From Aldrovandia affinis (taxonomy: Eukaryota > Chordata > Actinopteri > Notacanthiformes > Halosauridae), in assembly GCA_029706075.1 (NCBI GenBank), contig JAINUG010000177.1:1604501-1668500 (forward strand): a stretch of DNA of 64,000 nt, in the 5' to 3' direction. The position numbers and the translations under genes are program-made. Each line of letters opens with the position of its first letter. The stretch's first letter is position 1. The notes beneath the pieces were generated by a model that was not told the origin of the DNA, ran no database searches, and worked only from the letters and a program-made list of their open reading frames with translations. This document shows positions 45,405-58,442 of the stretch, in pieces.

Positions 45405-47639
45405 ACTGTATGCCCAGGGCTTGCCGTCATAGAATGAGCCCACGCTGGAGCTGATCGGCGGGCAGTAGCGTCGGTGGTGTTTAAGGGTCAGGCTGGGTGG
45501 CCCACAAGGGTGGGGGAGAAGAGAAATGTATATTTGCTGTCCTGTACTAATTGCAAAGAAGTGTATTCAGGCTTACACATGTATGTGCACGTGCGGCAAA
45601 GATATCACATTACCAAGACTGTAAATTATAACCCAATTATGAAGCTTGTCACCTACAAGCTTGTTTTATTTTTATCATGTATTATTTTGCCACTGCGCCT
45701 AAAATCCTTTGCCCTTACTGAGCTCAGTAAGAGGCAGGTGGAAACAGTCTGGGGACTCTCTGCTTGTTTACTGTACATTGTATCATGCCAGGATGGGGTG
45801 ACCTCACCACAGTTTACAGACAAACTCACGGGACAGCGATGGCTCTAATGAGGCACCACGAGGGGGGGTCATTTCAGCTTTTTGCCCTGCACGGAGTGTG
45901 TGTGTGTGTGTGTGTGTGCATGTGTGTGTGTGCGTGCACGTGCGTGTGTGCATGTGCGAGTGAGAGTGTATGTCATTGGACATTGACATTGTGCAGTTAC
46001 AAGGTCTAAAACATCCCTGACATCAAGAAAAAAAAAGGGGTTCTTTTTGCTTATGTTTAACTGTGGTCTCCAATAAAGAACGCCCCCTGCCCCCCCCCAC
46101 CCACCTCCTCGCTCCCCTGCTCATAATGATGATTTTCATTGTGTAATGAAAACCTTAGAACGTCATACATTCTTTCATAAAAAACATCCTGCTGTATTTC
46201 ATCCAGTAAAATCACAGCCAAACCCCCGCATCATATCCTCAATCACACAAAATCACTGGAAAAAAAAAAACATGGAAACAAAATCCCGCACAGAAAGGAT
46301 CCTCAGATTATCACTCGCCGGCACTCGATTGACTGAATTTAGAAACATTTTGAAAGAGGGTCGAATAAACAGAGCCACGGAAGGACGGTACAGAAATGAA
46401 AAAGAGAAAAGAACAAAGGCCTGGTGGTGCATTGTGAGCGAGGAGAAATGCGCTCGCACGGGAGGGGGGGAGGGTGAGGAGGGGTGAGAGCTACAGTACA
46501 GCACGTTCACTTCCTCACTCTGCCCCACATGCTCCCTCCCACTGCCCCCCGCACCACAGAGAGTTGTGTAACCTTTGACCCTGCCAGCTGAGTGGCTGTT
46601 TCATGCAGGAAGAGGGAAGATGAAGTCCCTCAGGGGCCCTTGCACAGGGAGTACGCTTACATAAACATCTCCTCCAACCGCCTCCCCCCCCCCCACACAT
46701 CCCCCCCACCACGTACCTCTCTCTTATTTTCATGATCCCTGGACGTAAGAGGCCAACGCATGTTCCGTCTAGACTCCATTAAAGCCCGCGCTTCATCTTT
46801 CCTTTTGCATCCCTTTGAAGAACTGCGCCAAGGACTTGCACATTTCTCTTTTTTTTGTTGCGTTTGAAGGATTTCTGCATCTTCACTCCGGAGGTCACGA
46901 CCAATATCACATATCCGCCATACTGTGCGAGGCACACATCCAGTCGAACCGCACCGTAGTTCAATCTGGTTCAGTAATTAGAACGAGCTTTACGGTTTCC
47001 GAATACGGACGCTGGATTTATTGTCGTACGCTGCGTAGGTCTGGGGCGGGAAGATTTCAATTGGGTAAAATCTCAACGATAAGTGTAGAGCGCGTTGGGT
47101 TTAGATGGAATGGGTGCCTGAGACTTCCTCGGGGCCTGTTTGGCTCTCTTGTACTCTGTGAAGAGGAAGAAAGATGTGCAGAAAGGCCCTGGCCAGCAAG
47201 AGGGTCGCTGGTTTTTACAGCACGGAAACGATCCGACACAGTTGAGAGTTTCACACTCAAAGTTGTTTTACAATAATCTGCTGCCACGGTACACATCTGC
47301 CCACAGAGATATAGCCCAATCTCACACATCACATCATATCACGCTTTGTCTTTTTTTTTAAAATAATTATGCAGCCTTATAATTCTGACATTCACTTGCT
47401 CATTGGAATAAAGATCAATTAAATAAATACATAGATTTGTGTAAGTAAAAAAAAAAAAAACATTTTTCTTTTGCCAGCATTAAGTATAGGCCGATCAGCA
47501 GTGAGACTAACTCCCCATCTTTGTTTTAGGATGTTAGAACTTGTCGTGTTTAAAAAAAGCTCTTCTTTGACCCATCGGGTCACTCTGATTGAAATGAATG
47601 TTGCTTCAGCGCTCGCGTAAAATTGTTTAAAAAAAAGAG

Positions 47640-48000
47640 AAACGTGTCAATATTACCTTGAATTACACCCTTTGTAGCGTCGCCTTTGTTCGGTTTGAGT
47701 GCTTCTCACCTGCCGGTGTCAGGGAGTCGCCCGCACCTTGAGAAGGGTTAACCCATCGCCTTAATGTAATCTTGTTTATGGTTCGCATCTGTAAATTATT
47801 TCATAGAGGCTTGCCTACTCAACATATAAAAGGCCCTTTATCTGCCGCGCTGCCATTCGCTCAAACTTTACTGTGTAAAATGATGACTCATACTTTTATA
47901 GGCCTCTCCGTTTTCACTGGCCTCCTTCTTCGGTCCCTGCGCTCCGCAGAACTGTACGTTTGTTAATCGCCGCATTGCTTACACGCCGGATAATTGGATA
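47640..48000. other. Candidate conserved non-coding element
   Basis: Unique mixed sequence with GCCTTAATGTAATCTTGTTT, ATCTGTAAATTATTTCATAG and GATGACTCATACTTTTATAG (an AP-1-like TGACTCA). Enhancer-like by texture. No coding evidence. Confidence 0.28.
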
Positions 48001-48224
48001 ATTTTTTATACTTCAGAGTTTGTCTGGTCAGCTCTGAAATCAAAGGATCTGTAAAAACAAATACAAAACAAAAAAAAAACAATCATATAGAATAGGCCTA
48101 TATGTGTATGTAGGGCAAAACGGGTCTTCCTGTTTAAGGTCTAAATGCATCTTGCGCTACGGGGGGTGAGGGTATTTAACGGAGTCCAGGAAAGCGTTCA
48201 AATGTTATATTTCCAGCTCAAGAG

Positions 48225-48480
48225 CCCGGCGTAGGCCGCGCGCGAGGGCCGGGGCCTGCTTTACGAGGCCCTCTGCGTCACAGATGAGGCCTGTCTGCAG
48301 ACAGCTGTGTGACCCCTGGGCTCTGGGGTCCCCCACCCAGGGCACGGAGCGTGCCCCCCCCTCACACCCGCTCGCCCCCGCTCACCCTCGCCGTCCGGCC
48401 CGACCCCCGCGAGCGCGCTCAGCGTTCGGCCGTTCGGCCGTTTCGGGGAAAAAGAGACCAAAACACGAAAGGAACAGATC
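48225..48480. other. CpG-dense, GC-rich patch
   Basis: About 250 bp with many CpG dinucleotides, including GCGCGCGAGGGCCGGGGCC and a duplicated CGTTCGGC. It may be a small CpG island. No exon or transcription start can be assigned. Confidence 0.4.
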
Positions 48481-48701
48481 TGCCGTAAAGTTGCCAGTCT
48501 GCCTGGGATGATGGAAAACTGAAATCTTTATGAACTCATTATATCCTGCCAGAAAGGAGGGGGGGGAAAAAGATGGTCTGCGCTGGAAAGTTCGAGGAGG
48601 ATATAAACGTGCCGTCCAACAGGAAAGAGCCCTCTCTAATGGCTGTGTCTGGAACCATCGAGTAAATAATAAACCAGGGCTGTGTGTGGACATGCTCATT
48701 C

Positions 48702-48703
<2 letters not shown>

Positions 48704-48765
<62 letters not shown>

Positions 48766-48840
48766 CTCACACACACACACACACACACACACATGCTCAT
48801 TCACTACACGCACACACACACACACACATGCTCACACACT

Positions 48841-48879
<39 letters not shown>

Positions 48880-48943
48880 ACATGCCCATACACACACACA
48901 CATGCTCATACTCTACACACACACACACACATGTTCATTCTCT

Positions 48944-48993
<50 letters not shown>

Positions 48994-49099
48994 CGCCCAC
49001 ATGCCCATACACTACACACACACACACATGCTCATACTCTACACACACACACACACATGCTCATACTCTACACACTACACACACACATGTTCATTCTCT

Positions 49100-49137
<38 letters not shown>

Positions 49138-49292
49138 CATACAAACACACACACATGCTCATACTCTACACACTACACACACACACACATACACACACAT
49201 GCTCATACTCTACACACTACACACACACACACACACACATGCTCATAGTCTACCCACACACACACACGCTCATTCACACACACACACACACA
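48704..49292. repeat. 590-bp ordered CA array with ATGCTCAT boxes
   Basis: (CA)n is interrupted about fourteen times by a 12-20 base box of the type ATG(C/T)(T/C)CATACTCTACAC. Two box variants (ATGCTCATACTCTACAC and ATGTTCATTCTCTACACG) alternate irregularly, which shows amplification of multi-box units. All three plus frames are open (188, 307 and 332 codons, running past the repeat), so none is evidence of a gene. Confidence 0.95.
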
Positions 49293-50453
49293 TTTCTCAT
49301 CTGTGCCATGTGCAGCTCAGTGTCTTTCCCCTCTCTTTCTCTCTTTCTCTCTGTCTTTCTCTCTCCCTCTCACCCTCCCTCCCCTCCCTCCCTCTCTCCC
49401 TCTCTCTCTCTCTCCCCCCCAGCTTGGTGTTTTTTTCCCCTCCCAGAGTTTAATGTGTCCGAGATATTACACAGCCCCAGGGCTGCGCCTTTGACAAGGG
49501 GAGCGCTTTGTTTATTTTCCGTAGCTAAATCCACACTCTGGCCAGAGAGGGGGGTCAGTGGCGGGTCAGGCCGTACCACTCGGCGGACCTGTTATTCATC
49601 CGTGTCACCCGGCGGCCCACATCGCGAGGGCGGCCCCCCGCTCCCTCGCCCGGGGTCAGCGCTGGAGAGGACACGCGGCTAACAGGACAGACAGACATCG
49701 GCCTGCAGAGGGCAAGGGAAAACATCCCGCAGTCCACTGAGAGAGACCCTCGGCCCTCCCGAACACGGTCGTCTCCCTCTCTCCGTCCCTCCTCCTCGCT
49801 CCCTCTGGACGATCTCGCTCCCGCGTGCGTCCTCGCGCCGGCTTCTGACAAGGTGCATTGTGGGCCGAGAGAAAAGGCGAGGCTCTGTGAAGGTTTTAAA
49901 AGCCTGGAAGTATTTAAAAAGTAACGCCGAGACCCAGCATGCAGTTGCGACGAGGCTTGTGGGGAACGGGTCTGTAAATGAGGTGGGAACGAGCTTTAGA
50001 GGAAGCGTTACATTGTTTTGGTCCCTCGTTACATCATCAGTGGTTTGGAACTGATTGAAATTAGCGAAAGTACTGTGGATTGCTGTGTCGAATTTGTTGC
50101 ACAAAGTTAAGAATGAGTCACCGCAACCGCTAGATTGAATCCCTCCACCACTAAAGCCCCCTGACCCCCCCCTCCCAAGACTATGCGCTGCATGTGAGAG
50201 GTGCTGCCGTGTCAGTGACCGTTGAGGGAGGTGTCACTTGCCTGATTGCTGTTTGTGATGGGAAGACACACGCACACATCGACGGCTTCATCTTCCGGCC
50301 AAATCTCCGGAGTGCATGATGAAAACAGCATTAGGATCGGCTCACATGCAATTCAGATGAGCACCGCTAATCCGCCATGAAATTACATTTAGAACTTGGA
50401 CGGCGCTTCTTTTCTCCACTTTTAGATTTTTGGGGCAGATACAGCATGAAGTG
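49293..50453. other. Pyrimidine tract then unique non-coding DNA
   Basis: CT-rich sequence at 49319-49440 is followed by GC-rich unique DNA at 49550-49860 and mixed DNA beyond. No gene is recognised. Confidence 0.5.
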
Positions 50454-50523
50454 TGGTGTGTGTGTGTGTGTATTTGTGCGTGTGGGTACATGTGTGTGTG
50501 TGTGTGTGTGTGTGGGTACATGT

Positions 50524-50572
<49 letters not shown>

Positions 50573-50590
50573 TGTGGGTATGAGTGCATG
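50454..50590. repeat. (TG)n microsatellite
   Basis: TG repeats with TACATGTGGG interruptions at about 50488 and 50517, implying an internal duplication. Confidence 0.95.
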
Positions 50591-50771
50591 TGTCTGCCAA
50601 GGTCCATGGGCTACTAGTTTTATGTAATGTGACTGAACTCAAGGAAATGGTCAAACGTATTGTGCTTATAAATAGTAGTTCTATTTAAAAATGTTTTATT
50701 ATCTTCCTTTTTAAATTTTTTATTTGTAACTATATATATATACACAGTATACAGTATATGGCCATTTATGT

Positions 50772-50849
50772 GTCTCCACATATGACTCCTGGCTCCAGGA
50801 TTTGAACCTGGATCAGAGGATGAGCCTCTGTTTAGCTGAACACACCACC
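50772..50849 (-). mobile_element. tRNA-like sequence, probably a SINE head or tRNA pseudogene
   Basis: On the minus strand a perfect T arm is visible (CCAGG-TTCAAAT-CCTGG, box B type), preceded by a 5-bp anticodon-like stem CAGAG/CTCTG around a 7-base loop. The D arm and acceptor stem do not fold, and the loop lacks the usual flanking bases, so it is not a functional tRNA gene. No SINE body could be matched within the window. Confidence 0.5.
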
Positions 50850-53800
50850 ATTAATACTGTGGGTATTAATACTTTAATAAGTGTACCATGTTATCGTATG
50901 GCAGAGGGAAGTATGTCTACTGTAAGCGCCTGAACACATTTGTCTGTTAATGTAGGACAGTCATTTATTTATTTATTCTAGAATTCTCTGTTTTTTATTT
51001 TGATTAATAAAAAAGGGCATGGTTAAACTTGTGGGAAAAATGTAAGAGACCTGAATGCATCGCACAAACTTTGCACCTGAAAGGTGAAAGGTATACATGC
51101 TATACGTATTAACACAGTCGTATTAATACATGCATAAATATATTATGATACATACATGAAAACACTCAAACATATTCAGATCATAAATTAGTTTTGTCTG
51201 TAATTAGTCTGAAGCACCCTCGCTCAAAATATTATTTTATACAGTTCAAAACATTTGTGCAATTGCCTTAAAACACGAGAGAACATTTTGTCATTGATGA
51301 GCTCAAACCAGGTCAGTCCCTCCTCTGATTTTCTCTTAAGTGCGGAGTTGCACAAAACGCCGTGCTAAACAGAGAGCAATATTTGTAAAAGAAAAAAGAT
51401 CTTCCTATTCCACCGCGTTGACCTATTGCAACCAGAACCGCATTTCCCAGAATCATTATATACCCCCAGTGCCCTCAGACCATCGGGGCTTACAAACAGC
51501 CCCTGAATCATAGTTTTTCTAGCATATCTCAACAAAAGATTGAATCTAATACCCTTTTGTGCACACAAAGGGGTCCCATTCTCAAATAAGTTTGGGGAGT
51601 AAAAAAAAAAAATAGAAAGATTGAAAGGGGGTCGGGACGGCCCGTCAGAGTTTTTTCTCTGCGAACAATGTACCCAACGGACCCCTCTCTTCTCCCCTTG
51701 TGTTCGGGCAGCACAAAGGGGCTCCTCTCCCAGACAGTGGGGTCAGGGGGGGTCAGTCTGGACCTCTGGACACATCCAATGCTAATTTTGGGCCCGTGTC
51801 ACGCGGACACAGTGTGATCCGAGGGGGAAAAAAGAGGGGCGGGGGGGGGAGGGGGCCTTGTTGTTTCGCGAGGCTAAAATTTTCCCCCGATCACAAGATT
51901 AGCTGTTAGGTCATCTGCCTTAAAAAGTCCATTTACACAATTTCTTGACAGATTTACATTTTTTTGCCCCGTTGCCATGTACACTTTTGGCACTTTCAAA
52001 GGGCCGTTATTGCTGGGGTCGGGCACGCTGGAGAGGTCCTGCGCCCGTCCCATGACTGTTCAAATTAAACGCGGCTTTGAGGACCGCCAGGCCTGCCTCC
52101 GGACGTCCTGCGTCGGCATTGTTCTTCTCGCGTTCGATTCGAGGCTTTAGGCCTGAATTTTACAGCACGGTTTGTAGAACGTTTTGTGTGGAGCAACAGG
52201 AAACAACACCATCGGCCCGCCTGACTTTGGGTCTTTGTGCAGTGACATTTCACTCACGCCAGAGGTGCTTCACCATGTCCATCTGTGACTGTTACGGGAA
52301 ACTCATACCCTTGGTGAAAGCACCGGAGCTAGTGGCGTAAATCTACAAGGCAAGAACGGCCACGGGCGAATGTTTGGAGCCACTTTGTTGCGCTTGGCAT
52401 TCCTCGCACAACGTCTCAGTGTGTTCTCGCCATGTACGTCGTACAGCCATGAGTGCAGCAGCCTGCGATGTGGCGTTAATGTGTGTGAGTGTGTGAGAAT
52501 GTCTGTGTTTTAGGAGGGCTGTATGTGTGAGGGGGTCATGTGCTGCTCTTCCGGGGGCCACATCTCACAAAGTGTCATTAAGAAAGTCCAGACCCGCGTC
52601 AAATACATATTTGAAAATGCTTTAAGTCTTTGGACGCTGGGAAAGTTTGAAAACCCTCCTGTGGGTCTCTGGGAATTCCCAACGTCACGTGGGATAGCGA
52701 TTCTGTTCTGATTATTGGCGAAAACAGATTGCTTCTTTTAAAATGGTCAGTTACCTGTGGGTAAGTCCCCACTGCAGCATCAAATCGGTTTGACTCCAAA
52801 CTGACACAAAAGTCACATGTATTTCAGTATCTAGTCCACAACATACATACACATGATTTAACAGGAAAATGAAGTTGGATTCACTCTGAAATGATCCTCG
52901 CTGGGCTTACTTGACCGCTCCGCATGTGTCCATCGTGTGCTTCAGACACCTCCGCCGATGGAGCTCCGCTCCCAGAGTCTGCAGGCGACCACACGGCCTC
53001 CTAACGCACCCCAACAGCATCTGTGCCCCGAGAACGCTGTGGCGATTCCAGCTAACCTGGAAAAATATGTGAGCGTGCGCCATCCACAGCACAGCACAGC
53101 GCATCCTTTTCAAAAGCGCGCCGCTGCCGTATTCATATTCCGTATCGCGGCTGCACGGAACAGAAGGTCAAAGGGGGTGGGGGGGGGTGTAACCCCTCAG
53201 TCCCAGAGCTAGCACCCTCCTCTGCCAAATCCCCCCCCTGCGGGCCACGCTGAATTATAATAACCATAATAACAAGGAAAATAAAAAAGAGACGGTCCAT
53301 TGGCAGAAGTCATAGCATGCCTCAATCAAATTACACCAACGCCGGATGAACATGTCACCCTTTCGGATTTGTGCATTTGCATAAAACAATTACCCCACGG
53401 ACAGTGGGTTCAATGTCGTCTAGACGCCCGGCTTCAGCTGGTGTCATCAGCTTCAGACACACAAGACTGGCTATAAATTAGCAATGAGCTGGGCCCGGCT
53501 GCAGATGCATTATGGTGCTTATGAACCTTGAGAATTTATTTAAATAGAAAACATGCATGCAAATATGTCCGCTGGCATGGCAACTATCTGGCTTCGGGTC
53601 GTCCATATGTGGAGCCGGGGCGACACTTGGGGGTGGGGGGGGGGGGCAGAATATGAACCCTGACACGACGCAAGAGTGCACACTGGGCCACTTATTATCT
53701 CTAAATGGGGGAAATAAAACACCGGTCTCCAGGAGTCCATCCATTTTGTTTGCTTTCCCATTACTGAATAATCTCCATTGTCCAAATCATGCACGTCCCT

Positions 53801-55263
53801 GAAATGAATCCCTGAAAATGCAGAATTCTATTAAAATCTGTCCTTCAGGGTGTTTTCTATATGGTCCCAGTGCCCTCTGGCACTCGTGAAAAATCCCAGG
53901 ATGTGTGTGTGTGTGTGTGCGCGTTGCGTACGTGTGCTATTTCCGTCTTACGTACGTGTGCCTGTGCATGCAGAAACGTTATATCTTTTTGATTCGACGG
54001 AAGTTTTTCTTTGTTAGTTCTTCCGCCTTTTCGATCGAGAGCTCTGCGTGTATGCGAGGCATTAATGGGAGTATTGGCAGGCCGCCTTCAATCTTCGCGT
54101 CTTCATGTTCTCGAGGGCAATTCGCTGCAGCTTTTTTCCACGGTATCACGTAATGCTGTGGGGACGTAGCCTTTCGGATCAATAGGTACATCGTACATGG
54201 TACCTGATAAGGATGTGGCTTAGGGCCCGTTGGACGCCCTGCTCCCCGGATATGACTCACTCGATGAAGAGGCGAAAACGCAATCCTGCCTCATCCGTCT
54301 CACTTAAAAAAAAAAAAAAAAGAAAAAAAGATCTTTGATTCGATGCGTAATTTTGTGAAACGGGCGCTAGGTGATCCGTACCTTTAACCAGCACTCAGGC
54401 CTTAAAAGCTGTGCGCTGAATCTCAAGGGCACTTCAAACGGCCTCTTCGTTCCCGGGGCCCAGCGGAGGACCGGCTCCCATCCCTCTTGGCAATCGACGT
54501 ATCAAATTATGATTCTGCAAGAGATATGCCGACGCATTGTTAAAACCCACTCCGTTCGGCCCTGTCCATATCCATCACACCGCAAGCACAATTAGTCATC
54601 CTTTTACAGTCCTGTCTGAGGCTGCGGACATAACCCCCCCCCCTTCCCGGCTTTGTAAACTGTAAAAGTCCCCTGTACCCCACACATCCTGCCACCCTCT
54701 GGGGATTTAAGTGCTGCCCCCAACCCTCCGCCCTCCCTGTTCACTTTTACCGTGGACCCTTTAACTCTATAAACCAAACACGACACGGGGGCTGTTTATG
54801 GAGTCCTCTCGTCCTAACATCCCCGTCCTAATTGCCCGCATGCCATTCGCCATTTTTATGTGTCTGTCTCCCAGCCATGCCCTTGAACTTGCACCCCCTC
54901 CACACACACACAATCCCCCCAGCCCCCCAGCCCCCCAGTCCCGCCGCCCCTGACCCCCCTCGCTGGCCCGGGTCACGTCGGCGGTCGGCGAGGAGGGGGC
55001 CCCGGCTGATGGCTCGGATGGCGGAGGGGCAATTAACGCAGCGCCGGAGTGTCAGCCGCTGAATGGCTGCGAGACTGACGAGGCCACATGACAAGCCCTC
55101 GCTGGCGGGGAGAGAAAGGAGGAGAGGCGGGCGGGGACAAAAGCGCCCTGACACCCTCCGCCGGAGCGCAGGGATTACGCATGAATGGAAACAAAGGGGG
55201 GACGGTAAACAAAAGAGGAAGAGTTGGAGGCAGAGGTGCCCCCTTATTAAGATGCCCGTCCTC
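50850..55263. other. Unique non-coding DNA
   Basis: No gene is recognised in 4.4 kb. It includes A12 at 51602-51613, G-runs near 51842-51851, 53170-53186 and 53632-53645, (TG)n at 53900-53919, A15-16 at 54306-54320 and a (CCCCAG)n run at 54917-54938. Mixed unique sequence at 53290-53560 and 54000-54260 looks enhancer-like. Frames are short and paired with open frames on the other strand. Confidence 0.45.
54950..55160. other. CpG-dense, GC-rich patch
   Basis: About 210 bp with frequent CpG (for example GTCACGTCGGCGGTCGGCG) and a GCAATTAACGC core. Small CpG-island-like patch without an assignable gene. Confidence 0.35.
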
Positions 55264-55546
55264 TCGTAGGACAGACACGCATGTGTGTGTGCGTGTTCGT
55301 AGGACAGACGTGTGTGCGTGTTCGTAGGACAGACGTGCAGGCGTGTGTGTGTTCATAGGACAGACATGCATGCATGTGTGTGTTCATAGGACAGACGTGC
55401 ATTTGTGTGTGCGTGTTCATAGGACAGACGTGCATGTGTGTGTGTATTCATAGGACAGACGTGCATTTGTGTGTGCGTGTTCGTAGGACAGACCTGCATG
55501 CGTGTGTGCGTGTTCATAGGACAGACATACATGTGTGCGTGTTCAT
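55264..55546. repeat. Minisatellite, nine units of about 26-34 bp
   Basis: Each unit begins TTC(G/A)TAGGACAGAC, followed by a variable (TG)-rich part such as GTGCATTTGTGTGTGCGTG. Unit lengths vary through gain and loss of TG steps. Two GTGCATTTG variants are identical, pointing to local duplication. Minus-strand frames read a SYEHAHT-type repeat and are artefacts. Confidence 0.93.
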
Positions 55547-57959
55547 GCAGCAGTCTAAATTCACCATTTAACGGAAGCCTTATCTCAAAACTCAATGCTT
55601 AGATTTCCTTCCTTTTTCCCTACATTTAATTATTTCCTCACCTTAGTTCCCCCGTCATAAAGCATTAGGTTTTTGAATCAATACGAGTGCATTATTACAG
55701 GTCTTCTATGAAGGAAGCTAAGGAAATTACAAAACAAGCAGCACAACAGTAATATGATAAATAGATTAAACAAAACACAGAGGGAAAAATACATGTAAAT
55801 GTATTGGTGTACATGATTGCATCGATAAAGAGATGTGACTCCTTGTGACTAAGTGTGCCTGCGTTACATGACTAATGGTTCTGAGCGAAGTTTGCTGACT
55901 CCGTCTCTCTGTCCGCTGAGCTTGATGACACCTCTCAGGGCAGGAGAATTTCAACAGCCCGTGATCCGTCAGTACGGTGTCCACATCAGGACACACTTCA
56001 TCCTCCCGGCACTTCAGCATCGTGCCGCCATGCCTAACGTGTACAGGCGTCAGCCCTCGGCCACTGCAGGCGTCAAATACGACATTTTCTGTCTTAGTTA
56101 GAAGAAAACAAGCAATGAGTTATTGACTTTTATTTGACAGTATGCAAATAGTATCAGTATTTCAAATAGCCTAGTACAATATCATTACCATTGTACCTTT
56201 TTCACCACAAAACATTCTGTGTGATATTTATGAAACTGACAGCTGTTTGTACATACTTTTGCAATGGAGAAAAATCCAACTCCCTCACAAAACTTTCGAG
56301 GAGCAGAAACACACTTGTAATGGCCTTGTTTTCCACCCAGCGCGCTCCGAATTCCGACGCCCAGCGGACAAACAGGTTCTGCTTCTGAAGCCTCAAAACA
56401 CAGATGCCAATCAGACTGTCATCCTCTCTTTCAACATCGCTGCCTCGCAGTGACATCTGCTGGGAAATGGAGGGTGAACGTTGTCGCCACTTCTCCCCCC
56501 ACAGCCTGTTAACCCCCAAACTGCCAGAGAGCGGCCTACGCTAGCACACGGGGGGCCTCTTGGTCTGCAGCCCCCCCACCCCCTCGCTAAGGAACGTGCT
56601 CCGCTCTGAGGGCTCTTCTCGCTGCTCTTGTTTGGGGGGGGGGGGTGCTCTTGTTTGTTTGGGGGTCCCCTCTGAGGAGCAGGCGTGATAGGTGGAGTGG
56701 TTGTGCTCGTCGGTGGCTCCTTCCTTCTTCAGTATCCAGGGGAAAAAAGGAAAAAAAGAACACGTATGTTTTAACTGACTGCAGGAGCTGATGGGTCAGG
56801 AAAACCACCACGGCCTATGAGTGATGAACACATCTTACCCAGTTCGGTTGTGAAAAGCGAATGTGTGTGTGTGCGTGTGTGTGTGCGTGCGTGTGTGTGT
56901 GTGTTGGACAGCATTGATGCCATGACACAGGTGAAGAAAGAGTGCTAATTTGAATCAAACCTCCTTTCCAAGGTATCAGCCTTAGAAATAAAGTAAATAT
57001 ATATTATATATATACTGTATATATAGTAAAATATCAGCCCCTTTGATGCTCTGGCCATGGAAACGTCATATCGCATAGAAACCATGGGTAACTATTACCA
57101 CCACAGCTATGCTAATCTCAATGGAGATGCTAACCAAGAAGCACTATGGGAATCCAAGGCAATGGGGATGATAGGACAATGTACTGTGTGGAAATGTTAT
57201 CACCGTGGTTCCGGAGGCCACATGGCATCAATGCCTGTTTCTTTCTCACCTGTTTGGTTGTAGTACTGCCAGCAGCGCCTTTCATGTTTTATTTTCTGCT
57301 CCATAAAGTAGGAAAAAATAATTCCTCTCAATTGCACGATTTGAATAAAAGGATTTATCAAAATGAATATGATTTGTCTGCATTGATGTATAATGCATCC
57401 TTATGTTTAACCTCCTGCCTTGTCACCTGGCTGTGAAGCTCGCACAATCCTTCCAGAGACAGTCACATGGCAAGCTAAGGCTAAGGACAGCGAGAGCAAA
57501 TGCGCTAAAAGCCGTAATTCTCATGAACACAGTCAAAGCGGTGTCATTAAGAGTGACAGAAGCGAAATTATGGAAATAGGAAATCTATCAAGCAGTTATT
57601 AAGCTGCGTCGTCGTAATGAATGCTGTCTCTTTGATATGAAGTGAGAGCAAAAGATAACAAACAAGTTTAATTCAGTCAATCAATACAATTTAAGTGACA
57701 TAAAACACACTCAGACACACTGTTCCAATCGACCTAGCCAGTGTCAACAAAAATGTTCCTTCCAACTGTCTGTTGCAACCTCTAGGGGAATGAAAGCATG
57801 CTGATATGATCAAGGTGCTTGTGCATCTCAGATAGGACTTTTTGATTGAATCGTTAGCAGTGCTTCCTTCAGGATGGAGTCTGAAGACATTATTAGCTGG
57901 ACATGATTCAAGAGTACAGTAGACTCGACCACCAGACTGAGAATCTGGTGTATATTTGC
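55547..57959. other. Unique non-coding DNA
   Basis: It contains G11 near 56634, (TG)n at 56866-56905 and an AT tract at 57000-57026. The 105-codon minus frame at 56202-56519 has no domain. No gene is recognised. Confidence 0.5.
57290..57610. other. Candidate conserved non-coding element
   Basis: Unique sequence with CTCAATTGCACGATTTGAAT, AATGAATATGATTTGTCTGC, TAATGCATCC and AGCGAAATTATGG. No domain in any frame. Enhancer-like by texture only. Confidence 0.28.
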
Positions 57960-58140
57960 AACACGCATACACACACGTATGCACGCACATGCACCCACGC
58001 AAGCGCTCATACACATACAAACATATAGATACACACACACACACATACACAAGAATGAACACACACGCCTACACACACAGACATGCATGCACACACAGGG
58101 ATACACACTCAAACGCATATATACACACACACGCTTGCTT
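57960..58140. repeat. Degenerate (CA)n array
   Basis: CA-rich with GCACGCA, CATACA and ATAGATA interruptions. It is the left partner of the opposed pair with 58226-58442. Confidence 0.88.
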
Positions 58141-58225
58141 GCATGCGTGGAGGATCGATATGGCTCTCAAAACTGAAGTTCAGATTAGTGAAGGACCTTC
58201 CATCATGACTGTCCTGTGTGAAGGA

Positions 58226-58323
58226 CATGTGTGTGTGTGTACATGTGTGTGTGTGTATGTGTGTGTGAGTGTGTGTGCGTGTGTGTGTGTGTGTGTAGGA
58301 GTGTGTGTGTAGGAGCGTGCGTG

Positions 58324-58376
<53 letters not shown>

Positions 58377-58442
58377 GAGCATGTGTGTGTGTGTGTGTGT
58401 GTAGGAGCGTGCGTGCGTGTGCGTGTGTGTGTGTAGGAGCAT
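58226..58442. repeat. (TG)n array with TAGGAGYRTG boxes
   Basis: (TG)n carries five TAGGAG boxes (about 58297, 58312, 58374, 58403 and 58434), several followed by CGTGCGTGCGTG. It is complementary in composition to the CA array 85 bp to its left. Confidence 0.92.

Larger units (their letters stand above)
45405..48703. other. Unique non-coding DNA
   Basis: It includes (TG)n at 45896-45960, A10 at 46259-46270, C-runs near 46684 and A14 at 47448-47461. The blocks at 47640-48000 and 48225-48480 are listed separately. The frame of 153 codons at 46815-47276 has no domain, and an overlapping minus frame is also open. No gene is called. Confidence 0.45.

Noticed and set aside
48530..49682. Open frames of 188, 307 and 332 codons
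   Set aside because: All three plus frames are open because (CA)n has no stops. The residues are Thr/His runs.
50772..50849. Functional tRNA gene
   Set aside because: Only the T arm and a short anticodon-like stem fold. The D arm, acceptor stem and loop context fail.
55264..55546. CRISPR-like array
   Set aside because: Spacers are all TG-rich and related to each other, and the genome is vertebrate. It is a minisatellite.
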